A stretch of 12,400 nucleotides of DNA from positions 1 through 12,400 of the forward strand of contig DASXZO010000076.1 of assembly GCA_036501845.1 (NCBI GenBank). Reading direction: 5' to 3'. Numbering within the stretch: position 1 is the first letter of the stretch; each line of letters starts with the position of its first letter. The translations under genes and the position numbers were made by a program. The notes under the pieces were generated by a model, which did not search any database, was not told where the DNA came from, and saw only the letters and a program-made list of their open reading frames with translations. Of this stretch, positions 1 through 5,229 are shown one piece after another. The stretch comes from JBBREP01 sp036501845. Its GTDB lineage: Bacteria > Actinomycetota > Acidimicrobiia > IMCC26256 > PALSA-610.

Positions 1-691
1 CGAACAAGGTGTATGCCGGGCTGACATACCACTTACCGTCGCGTTCGACGGTGATCACGAACGGCGCGCCGCCGTGCACGCCCAACCGAGCGAGATCGAT
101 CGATCCTTGCTTGTTCCCCTCCACGCGCTGCAGCACTTCGCTGAGCTCGCCGGCCGTGAGCTTGGCCGAGATCGAGCCCGAGAGCGTGACCTTGGCGATG
201 CCTGGTGCGAGTGTGGTCACCGTCGTCTGCAGGCCGTTCACCGAGAGGTTGATCCCGGCAAAGGGCGAACTCGACGAATCGACGAGCTTGGTCTGCTTGG
301 CCTTGTGTTCGGCCGAGCCCACCGTCGACTGCAGCGTCGACACTTCAGAAGGGTCGAGCGTGGCCACCGCGGCGAGCGCGTCTTGATGATCGATGGCGTC
401 GGCCAGTTGGTGCACTGCCGCCTGAGGTGAGTCGGCGCCCGTGCCGTTGCTCTGCACGCCCGCGATCGCGTAGCCACCAACTCCGAGCAGCGCGGCGATG
501 CCGACGATGCCGAACGTTCGGTGCGCGCGTGATCGAGCGCGCCGGGGCGGGCGCTCCGACATCTCGGCCACGGGAACGCCGTCGCGCCGCGACTCGGCCG
601 CGGCCACCGCAGCCGAGAGCACCGCGTCGGCACCGCGCGGCGTTCCGCGCGAGGCGAGCGCGTCCCACGGGTTGTTCGTGTGGTCAGACAT
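1..691 (-). CDS. Single-pass membrane protein with extracytoplasmic domain, putative sigma-factor partner (3' end outside window)
   Basis: Reading the minus strand from an ATG at 691 gives an open frame of 230 residues that leaves the window still open, so the C-terminus is missing. The first ~58 residues are hydrophilic and end in a basic stretch (RPPRRARSRAHR, 47-58). Residues ~60-79 (FGIVGIAALLGVGGYAIAGV) form one hydrophobic transmembrane helix, and the rest is a Ser/Thr/Ala-rich domain that should lie outside the membrane (N-in). It ends in view with DGKWYVSPAYTLF, a motif I associate with DUF4878/NTF2-like extracytoplasmic proteins of actinobacteria. The ATG overlaps the last 8 bases of the upstream sigma-factor gene, so the two are probably translationally coupled. 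That arrangement and topology suggest an anti-sigma factor or sigma-linked sensor. No zinc-binding HxxxCxxC anti-sigma motif is present, so this role is inferred from context only. It could equally be an envelope protein controlled by the sigma factor. Confidence 0.75.
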   Translation of the reverse strand, partial: MSDHTNNPWDALASRGTPRGADAVLSAAVAAAESRRDGVPVAEMSERPPRRARSRAHRTFGIVGIAALLGVGGYAIAGVQSNGTGADSPQAAVHQLADAIDHQDALAAVATLDPSEVSTLQSTVGSAEHKAKQTKLVDSSSSPFAGINLSVNGLQTTVTTLAPGIAKVTLSGSISAKLTAGELSEVLQRVEGNKQGSIDLARLGVHGGAPFVITVERDGKWYVSPAYTLF

Positions 692-1184
692 CGGTCGACT
701 CCGTCTCCATTGCTGCGCGCAGTGCTCGCCGGCCGCGCGACAACGCCATGCGTGCGGCTGCGGCGTTGATGCCGACGATCTCGGCGGCCTCTCGCGCCTG
801 GTAGCCGTCGACGTCGACGAGGTAGAGCAGTGCCCGGTCGCGCGGGTCGAGGCCGAGCAGGTCGGCGAGCGCGCTCGGATAGGTGTCGACGGCGGCCATA
901 TCGGGGCCCAGCCGCTGCGCCGCGGCACCGGCTCGGCGGCTCCGGCGGCGCTCGTTGCTGGCGAGGTTCACGATGGTGCGCCGGAGGTAGGCGCCCACAT
1001 CGGCCACGTCACTCCGATCGCCGGCGAGGAACCGGGTGTAGGCCTCCTGCACGAGGTCGTCGGGCTCCACGTCGAGCCGGCCGGCGATCGCTGCGAACCG
1101 CCGCAACGGGTTGTAGAGGCGGCGCAGCTCGTCGAGCACCCGCTCGTCCCACGTGGGCGGCGCGCCCCCAGCACTCTCGACCAC
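684..1184 (-). CDS. ECF-type (sigma-70 family) RNA polymerase sigma factor
   Basis: A 166-residue protein with the two-domain layout of extracytoplasmic-function sigma factors. Region 2 spans about residues 20-85 and contains DLVQEAYTRFL (43-53), which matches the conserved core-binding and -10 recognition segment, followed by YLRRTIVNLASNERRRSRR. Region 4 spans about 105-157, with DPRDRALLYLVDVDGYQAREAAEIVGI leading into the helix-turn-helix and the basic recognition end ALSRGRRALR. It would direct RNA polymerase to an alternative promoter set. I chose the GTG at 1184 because AGGGAG (1199-1194) lies 9 bases upstream. The frame stays open to a GTG at 1217, which has no ribosome binding site, and a GTG at 1190 is also possible. 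The gene overlaps the next one (membrane protein) by 8 bases and is transcribed away from the translation cluster. Target promoters and the inducing signal cannot be read from the window. Confidence 0.87.
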   Translation of the reverse strand: MVESAGGAPPTWDERVLDELRRLYNPLRRFAAIAGRLDVEPDDLVQEAYTRFLAGDRSDVADVGAYLRRTIVNLASNERRRSRRAGAAAQRLGPDMAAVDTYPSALADLLGLDPRDRALLYLVDVDGYQAREAAEIVGINAAAARMALSRGRRALRAAMETESTDV

Positions 1185-1193
1185 TGCCACCGT

Positions 1194-1199
1194 CTCCCT
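1194..1199 (-). promoter_or_regulatory. Ribosome binding site that decides the sigma-factor start
   Basis: On the minus strand AGGGAG is followed 9 bases later by GTG (1184) and 3 bases later by another GTG (1190). The longer in-frame GTG at 1217 has nothing purine-rich in front of it. This favours a start at 1184, giving a 166-residue protein. Confidence 0.45.
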
Positions 1200-1301
1200 G
1201 CCCACACGCGGCGCCACACTGGGAACGACACCGCGGGCCGTCGAAGTGCAACCGACTCTCAGTTTCTCCGATCGGCACCCCGCCCGCCCGCGATACCTCC
1301 C

Positions 1302-1345
1302 GTGGTCCCACGAACAGTGGACAAGTCGACTGTTTGTGGGACCAC
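1302..1345. repeat. 44-base palindromic element, copy 1 (upstream of DUF503 gene)
   Basis: The left arm GTGGTCCCACGAACAGT (1302-1318) is complementary to ACTGTTTGTGGGACCAC (1329-1345). The stem is 17 bp with one G-T pair (1312/1335) around a 10-base loop, GGACAAGTCG. The outer 9 bases of each arm are identical to those of a second 44-base element at 1668-1711, while the inner 8 bp differ. It lies between the divergent sigma-factor and DUF503 genes, about 25 bases before the DUF503 start. There is no T-run on either side, so it is not a typical intrinsic terminator. It could be a REP-like mobile palindrome, a protein-binding site or an RNA hairpin in the DUF503 leader. Confidence 0.85.
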
Positions 1346-1369
1346 AGGGGGAGTAGACACGCGGCCCGG

Positions 1370-1660
1370 ATGGATGCTGCGGTGGCCCGGTTCGAGCTCC
1401 ATGTGCCCGAGAGCCGCTCGCTCAAGGCCAAGCGGGCTGCCATCCGGCCGATCGTCGACGGTCTGCGCCACCGCTTCCGCCTGTCGGTGGCCGAGGTCGA
1501 CCACCTCGACACCTGGCAACGCGCCGCCGTGGCCGTGGCCGTGGTGGCCAACGATCACCGTCACGTGGAGGACGTGCTCGACGAGGTGGAGCGCTTCGTC
1601 GACGTGGCGGCCAACGTCGAGCTTCTCAGCGTCGAAATCACCTGGCTCGACGCGAGCTGA
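1370..1660 (+). CDS. DUF503 family protein (YlxP-like)
   Basis: The 96-residue product matches the DUF503/YlxP family along its whole length: MDAAVARFEL beta strand, then SRSLKAKRAAIRPIVDGLRHRF (16-37), then the hallmark SVAEVDHLDTWQRAAVAVAVVAND (39-62), and a final helix and strand VERFVDVAANVELLSVEITW. Family members are small ferredoxin-like-fold proteins normally encoded between infB and rbfA. Their function is poorly defined, with a ribosome-associated role suspected from the neighbourhood. The ATG at 1370 gives the usual family N-terminus; the purine-rich AGGGGGAG at 1346-1353 is about 16 bases upstream, far for a ribosome binding site. Here the gene is first in the plus-strand cluster, with no infB or nusA upstream in this window, and it is bracketed by two copies of a 44-base palindromic element. 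Confidence 0.87.
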   Translation: MDAAVARFELHVPESRSLKAKRAAIRPIVDGLRHRFRLSVAEVDHLDTWQRAAVAVAVVANDHRHVEDVLDEVERFVDVAANVELLSVEITWLDAS

Positions 1661-1667
1661 TCTGCCC

Positions 1668-1711
1668 GTGGTCCCATCAGGATGTCGTATTCGTCATCGT
1701 GATGGGACCAC
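1668..1711. repeat. 44-base palindromic element, copy 2 (between DUF503 gene and rbfA)
   Basis: The arm GTGGTCCCATCA (1668-1679) is exactly complementary to TGATGGGACCAC (1700-1711). After a G-G mismatch (1680/1699) the stem continues with GATG/CATC (1681-1684/1695-1698) around the 10-base loop TCGTATTCGT. Total length, stem length (17 positions, one imperfect) and loop length equal those of the copy at 1302-1345. The terminal 9 bases are identical but the inner stem is different, so structure is conserved where sequence is not. It starts 7 bases after the DUF503 stop codon. With no following T-run, termination is not the obvious role. Confidence 0.85.
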
Positions 1712-1774
1712 CGGACGCTGAGCACCGCGTCAACAAGGTCGAGCGCGCGCCGAGTGCGGCGCGATGATCTCTCC

Positions 1775-2137
1775 GTGCCCGCCAAGCGTTATCCGCGGAC
1801 GGCCCGGTTGAACGAGGTCGTACAGGAGGTCGTTGCCTCCGAGCTGGAGAGGCTGTCCGACCCGCGCCTCGAGATGGTCACGATCACCGGCGTGGAGGTG
1901 CGGGCCGACCTCTCACAGGCCACCATCTACTACTCGGCGCTCAACTCACCCGACGCGGGTAAGGCCCTCGCCTCGGCCGCGCCGCACCTGCGGGGTGTGC
2001 TCGGCAACGGCATGCGGGTACGGCAGGTGCCGGAACTCGTGTTCCGCCCCGACCCCGCGATCGAGACCGGCGCCCGCATCGACCAGATCCTGCGCGACGG
2101 CGGCCGGCGCACCGATTCCCTCGACGACGCGGTGTGA
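1775..2137 (+). CDS. rbfA: Ribosome-binding factor A
   Basis: RbfA is a KH-fold protein that binds the free 30S subunit and helps mature the 5' end of 16S rRNA; it is also linked to cold adaptation. The 120-residue product covers the family's normal length: ARLNEVVQEVVASELERLSDPRLEMVTITGVEVRADLSQATIYYS forms the first helix and strands, AGKALASAAPHLRGVLG the helix-kink-helix, and MRVRQVPELVFRPDPAIETGARIDQIL the typical C-terminal strand and helix. I chose GTG at 1775 (MPAKRYPRTARLNE), which matches usual RbfA N-termini. A GTG at 1754 in the same frame would add seven residues. Neither has a clear Shine-Dalgarno sequence. Only 7 bases separate it from the nrnA-like gene downstream. Confidence 0.92.
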   Translation: MPAKRYPRTARLNEVVQEVVASELERLSDPRLEMVTITGVEVRADLSQATIYYSALNSPDAGKALASAAPHLRGVLGNGMRVRQVPELVFRPDPAIETGARIDQILRDGGRRTDSLDDAV

Positions 2138-2144
2138 GCAACTG

Positions 2145-3155
2145 ATGACCGTCTCCACAACCTCCAGCACGGAGTCCGACGACGACGCCGAGTATCGCGG
2201 CGCGCTCGCGACGGCGGCCACCGCCATCGCGGGTGCACACGAAGTGGCACTCGCGTGCCACGTGTCGCCCGACGGCGACGCGCTGGGTTCGATGCTCGGG
2301 CTGCATCATGTGTTGAGGGCCGCGGGCGTGCCGTCGATCGCGTCGTTCTCGGAGCCGTTCGTGGTGGCGCCGCATTACCGCGAGCTCGCCGGCCTCGACG
2401 AGCTCTCGAAGCCGGTCGACTTCCCGCACGAGCCCGAGCTGATGGTCACGTTCGACTCCGGTTCGCTCGCCCGCCTCGGCACCCTCGAGCCGAGTGCCAA
2501 AGCCGCGCGAGAGCTCGTGGTGATCGACCATCACGTGAGCAACGAGCGCTACGGCACGATCAACGTGATCGACCCGCACGCGGCCGCGAGCAGCGTGGTG
2601 GTGCGCGAGCTCGTGCACACGCTCGGCCTGCCGCTCAACCGCGACGCCGCGCTCTGCCTGTTCGCCGCGCTTGTGTGCGACACGGGCCGCTTCCAATACG
2701 ACTCCACCACGCCAGCCGTGTTCGACCTCGCGCGCGAACTCTCCGAGTTCGACCTCCCGATCGCCACGCTGTCGCGCACACTGTTCGAGGAACACCGCTT
2801 CCAATACATGCGGTTGCTCGCCGCGGTGATCGATCGGGCCGAGCTCTGCACCGCGCAGAGCTTCGTGTGGACCGCGGTCACGCAAGCCGACCTCCGCGCC
2901 CACGACGTCACGATGGAAGAGGTCGAAGGTCTCATCGACGTCGTGCGCCGCACCAAGGAGGCCGACGTGAGCGCGGTGCTCAAGGAAGATCCCGACGGTT
3001 CGGTGCGCGTCAGCCTCCGCAGTCGCGGTGCGGTCGACGTGTGCGCGATCGCGCAGGATTTCGGCGGCGGCGGCCATCGCTTCGCCGCGGGGTTCACGAG
3101 CGACGCGCCGATCGGCACAGTCGTCGAACGCATCCGTGGCGCGCTCCCGTCGTAA
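2145..3155 (+). CDS. nrnA: DHH-DHHA1 phosphoesterase (NrnA type: oligoribonuclease / pAp phosphatase)
   Basis: A 336-residue protein with all DHH-family metal motifs: HVSPDGDALG (39-48; H39, D43, D45), TFDSGSLARLG (102-112; D104), the name-giving VIDHHVSN (127-133, D128-H129-H130) and ALVCDTGRFQYDST (175-188; D179). The DHHA1 substrate-binding domain ends in FGGGGHRFAAGF (306-317). Known NrnA enzymes use two Mn2+ ions to hydrolyse 2-5-nt RNA remnants and 3'-phosphoadenosine 5'-phosphate, and some actinobacterial members also cleave cyclic dinucleotides; which substrate dominates here cannot be read off. The ATG at 2145 follows the rbfA stop by 7 bases and lacks a Shine-Dalgarno sequence, suggesting coupled translation. 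Its 3' end overlaps truB by 20 bases. Residues 1-17, rich in Ser/Thr/Asp, are probably disordered. Confidence 0.92.
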   Translation: MTVSTTSSTESDDDAEYRGALATAATAIAGAHEVALACHVSPDGDALGSMLGLHHVLRAAGVPSIASFSEPFVVAPHYRELAGLDELSKPVDFPHEPELMVTFDSGSLARLGTLEPSAKAARELVVIDHHVSNERYGTINVIDPHAAASSVVVRELVHTLGLPLNRDAALCLFAALVCDTGRFQYDSTTPAVFDLARELSEFDLPIATLSRTLFEEHRFQYMRLLAAVIDRAELCTAQSFVWTAVTQADLRAHDVTMEEVEGLIDVVRRTKEADVSAVLKEDPDGSVRVSLRSRGAVDVCAIAQDFGGGGHRFAAGFTSDAPIGTVVERIRGALPS

Positions 3156-4104
3156 CGCTCCCGCGAACGTCGACGGGTTCCTCGTCGTCGACAAGCCCGC
3201 GGGCATGACGAGTCACGACGTGGTGGCGCGCGGCCGCAAGATCTTCGGGCAGCGTCAAGTGGGTCACGGCGGCACGCTCGATCCCGACGCAACCGGCGTG
3301 CTCGTGATCGCGTTGGGCGCCGCGACAAGGTTGCTGCGCTTCGTCACCGACGCGCGCAAGGTGTATCGGGCCACGATCGTGTTCGGGGTGGCCACCGACA
3401 CGCTCGACGCTGCGGGCACCGTGGTGGAGACGGTCCACATGCACATCTACCGCGCCCAGCTCGACGCCGCGGTGCGCGGGTTCGTCGGCGAGATCGAACA
3501 GGTACCCCCGATGGTCTCGGCGATCAAGGTGGGCGGTAGGCGGCTGCACGAGCTGGCACGCGAGGGCATCGAGGTCGACCGCGCGCCCCGCAAGGTCACC
3601 GTCTACAGATTCGAGGTCGAAGCCTTCAGCCCAGCCACCGCCGAATCCGACGGGCGTCGTAAAGCGTCGAATAGCGACGCTTTACGACGCCCGGCTATGG
3701 CGACGGTGCTGGTGGAGTGCAGCAGTGGCACGTATGTGCGCAGCCTCGCGGCCGACGTCGGTGTGGCGCTCGGCGGGGTGGCGCACGTGGGCGAGCTCCG
3801 GCGGCTCGCCGTCGGCCGCTTCGAACTCGCCGACGCGCACGTGCTCGCCGAAGTCGAGGCCCGCGGATCGGAATGCGTGCTGCCGATCGCGCACGCCCTG
3901 CGCGATCTCGAACACGTGACGGTCGACCAGGCAACGGCCGCACGAGTCGCGCACGGCGCAACGCTGCCCGGTGAGCACGCCGGCCCGCTCGCGGTGTGCG
4001 ACGAAGCCGGCGAGGTGCTCGCGGTGTACGAGCCGTGGCGCGCTGGTGTGCTCAAACCGTCGGTGGTGCTGGCGCGCCCGGCGATCGCCGGGGGAGCGAG
4101 CTGA
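3136..4104 (+). CDS. truB: tRNA pseudouridine(55) synthase TruB, carrying an in-frame palindromic insertion
   Basis: TruB isomerises U55 to pseudouridine in the T-loop of nearly all tRNAs. The 322-residue product has FLVVDKPAGMTSHDVV (15-30), the catalytic motif GHGGTLDPDATGVL with D49, the tRNA-contact segment VPPMVSAIKVGGRRLHELAREG, and VECSSGTYVRSLAADVGVALGGVAHVGELRRLAVGRF before a C-terminal PUA-like domain. GTG at 3136 is the start: it gives the expected short N-terminus and overlaps nrnA by 20 bases. Just before the conserved CSSGTYVRSL motif lies DGRRKASNSDALRRP (172-186), encoded by a perfect 43-base palindrome; actinobacterial homologues I can recall have only a short loop here. The stretch contains the gene's only TTA and only AAT codons. 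The frame stays intact and all catalytic motifs are present, so the enzyme is probably active. The stop is 2 bases before the ribF start. Confidence 0.93.
   Translation: MARSRRNAPANVDGFLVVDKPAGMTSHDVVARGRKIFGQRQVGHGGTLDPDATGVLVIALGAATRLLRFVTDARKVYRATIVFGVATDTLDAAGTVVETVHMHIYRAQLDAAVRGFVGEIEQVPPMVSAIKVGGRRLHELAREGIEVDRAPRKVTVYRFEVEAFSPATAESDGRRKASNSDALRRPAMATVLVECSSGTYVRSLAADVGVALGGVAHVGELRRLAVGRFELADAHVLAEVEARGSECVLPIAHALRDLEHVTVDQATAARVAHGATLPGEHAGPLAVCDEAGEVLAVYEPWRAGVLKPSVVLARPAIAGGAS
3651..3693. repeat. 43-base perfect palindrome inserted in frame within truB
   Basis: The left arm CGGGCGTCGTAAAGCGTCG (3651-3669) is the exact reverse complement of CGACGCTTTACGACGCCCG (3675-3693), leaving the 5-base loop AATAG. 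In the truB frame, 3652-3693 encodes GRRKASNSDALRRP. The opposite strand in the matching frame encodes GRRKASLFDALRRP, so the element is almost indifferent to orientation. The A/T-rich core (TAAA/TTTA) brings codons AAA, AAT and TTA that contrast with the surrounding GC-rich codon use. It resembles in principle the Rickettsia palindromic elements that insert into reading frames, but I do not recognise the family. A hairpin this stable in mRNA could also slow ribosomes or recruit a double-strand RNase. Confidence 0.88.
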
Positions 4105-4106
4105 AC

Positions 4107-5048
4107 ATGCAGCTGCATCGCGATCCTTCGTCGCCCCCCGCTATCGCGGCCGGCACCGTGCTGTCGATCGGCGCGTACGACGGTGTGCACCGAGGCCACC
4201 GCGCCGTGTTGCGGCTCGTGCGCGAGCTCGCCACCGCGCGAGGTCTGGAGTCGGCCGTCGTCACCTTCGATCGTCACCCGGCCGAAGTGGTGCGCCCCGA
4301 GAGCGCGCCGTTGCTGCTGACCACTCTCGACCAGAAGGTGGAGCTGCTCGCCGACACGGGTCTCGTCGACCACACCGTGGTGCTCACGTTCGACGAGTCG
4401 CGCAGCCAGGAGGCCGCCGACGACTTCGTGCACGAAGTGCTCGTGGGCATCTGCGCGGCCAAGCTCGTGGTGGTGGGCGCCGACTTCCACTTCGGCCATC
4501 ATCGGGCCGGAAACGTGGCCATGCTCGAGGCAGTGGGCGCGCAGCTCGGCTTCGAGGTGATCGGCCTCGGTCTCGTGGCCGACTCGCCGGGCGGCCCGGC
4601 CTACTCGTCCACGCGGGCGCGCCACCTGCTCGCGGCCGGCGACGCCGACGGCGCATGCGAGGTGCTCGGGCGGCCGCATGCGGTGCGCGGCGTGGTGGAA
4701 GAGGGCGACCATCGCGGCCGGGAGCTCGGGTTCCCCACGGCGAACATGGCCGTTCCGGCCCGCATCTGCCTACCCGCCGACGGCGTGTACGCGGGCACGG
4801 TCCTCACCCCCGACGGCCGCGAGCACCTCGGGGCGATCTCCCTCGGTCGCCGCCCCACCTTCTACGACGAACGCGGCATGCGCCTGCTCGAGCCCTACCT
4901 GCTCGACTTCGACGGCGACCTCTACGGCCACCAACTGGAGGTGCGGTTCGCCCACCATCTGCGCCCCCAACTCAAGTTCGACGGCATCGACGCCCTCATC
5001 GAGCAGATGCACAACGACGTCGAGCGCACCCGCGACCTCCTCGGCTGA
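4107..5048 (+). CDS. ribF: Bifunctional riboflavin kinase / FMN adenylyltransferase
   Basis: RibF phosphorylates riboflavin to FMN and adenylylates FMN to FAD in the cytoplasm. The 313-residue protein shows the N-terminal adenylyltransferase domain with SIGAYDGVHRGHRAVL (20-35, nucleotide-binding HxGH type), VTFDRHPAEVVRPE (52-65), VVGADFHFGHHRAGN (122-136) and SSTRARHLL (167-175). The C-terminal riboflavin kinase domain follows with GRELGFPTANM (204-214), PADGVYAG (223-230), ISLGRRPTF (244-252) and EPYLLDFDGDLYGHQLEVRF (262-281). The length is typical of the bifunctional enzyme. The ATG at 4107 lies 2 bases after the truB stop; GGGGAG about 10 bases upstream can serve as ribosome binding site inside the truB 3' end. 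It is the last gene of the upstream cluster; a G-rich repeat and a separate promoter follow. Confidence 0.95.
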   Translation: MQLHRDPSSPPAIAAGTVLSIGAYDGVHRGHRAVLRLVRELATARGLESAVVTFDRHPAEVVRPESAPLLLTTLDQKVELLADTGLVDHTVVLTFDESRSQEAADDFVHEVLVGICAAKLVVVGADFHFGHHRAGNVAMLEAVGAQLGFEVIGLGLVADSPGGPAYSSTRARHLLAAGDADGACEVLGRPHAVRGVVEEGDHRGRELGFPTANMAVPARICLPADGVYAGTVLTPDGREHLGAISLGRRPTFYDERGMRLLEPYLLDFDGDLYGHQLEVRFAHHLRPQLKFDGIDALIEQMHNDVERTRDLLG

Positions 5049-5066
5049 CCGATCCCCACCGACTCT

Positions 5067-5089
5067 GGGCGGGGCTGGGCGGGGCTGGG
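5067..5089 (+). other. G-rich tandem repeat with quadruplex-forming pattern, downstream of ribF
   Basis: Two consecutive copies of GGGCGGGGCT are followed by GGG, giving five runs of three or four G separated by 1-2 bases on the coding strand, starting 19 bases after the ribF stop. The spacing satisfies the usual G3+ N1-7 quadruplex pattern. No stable intrinsic terminator with a T-run is visible between ribF and the next promoter. This could affect transcript ends or RNA decay, or simply reflect local GC richness. Confidence 0.5.
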
Positions 5090-5146
5090 AGCTCGGACGA
5101 CGCCACCCCCCGTCGCGGAGAATTCGAGTTTTGGCCACACTTTGAA

Positions 5147-5175
5147 GTGACACACATGTTTTAGCGCGCTACGTT
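5147..5175 (+). promoter_or_regulatory. Predicted sigma-70-type promoter of the beta-helix protein gene
   Basis: GTGACA (5147-5152, five of six matches to TTGACA) and TACGTT (5170-5175, fitting TAnnnT) are separated by 17 bases. They sit in the locally most AT-rich part of the gap between ribF and the start at 5230. Transcription would begin near 5182, leaving an untranslated leader of about 50 bases with a small hairpin (CCGAG-AGAG-CTCGG) and the ribosome binding site. Confidence 0.5.
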
Positions 5176-5217
5176 TGCACAACGGAGCGGGCCGAGAGAG
5201 CTCGGGGCGAAAGTGGC

Positions 5218-5223
5218 GGAGGG
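5218..5223 (+). promoter_or_regulatory. Strong ribosome binding site fixing a GTG start
   Basis: GGAGGG stands 6 bases ahead of the GTG at 5230. It is among the best Shine-Dalgarno sequences in the window and supports that GTG as the start of the signal peptide that follows. Confidence 0.7.
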
Positions 5224-5229
5224 AAACAC

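Noticed and set aside
1222..1241. ECF-type promoter starting GGAAC upstream of DUF503
   Set aside because: GGAAC is present, but the spacing to the nearest GTCG (about 13 bases) is too short for the usual 16-17, and it lies about 130 bases from the gene start.
1302..1345. Intrinsic terminator for either divergent gene
   Set aside because: It lies upstream of both genes (sigma factor and DUF503) and has no T-run on either strand.
1302..1711. CRISPR array or integron attC sites at the repeated GTGGTCCCA hairpins
   Set aside because: There are only two copies, more than 300 bases apart with a gene between them, and no spacer periodicity. The attC core GTTRRRY is not present at the arm ends.
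2445..2482. Degenerate DHH motif II (DSGSLARLG) as a sign of inactive NrnA
   Set aside because: Variation at this motif is normal in the family; the aspartate is kept and all other metal motifs are intact.
1941..3206. Long minus-strand open frames opposite nrnA, pnp, M16 and the phosphoesterase
   Set aside because: They are antisense shadows caused by high GC at third codon positions. They lack recognisable domains, while the opposite strand encodes clear conserved proteins.
5161..5229. Riboswitch in the leader of the beta-helix gene
   Set aside because: The leader is only ~50 bases and shows one 5-bp hairpin, too little for any known riboswitch class.
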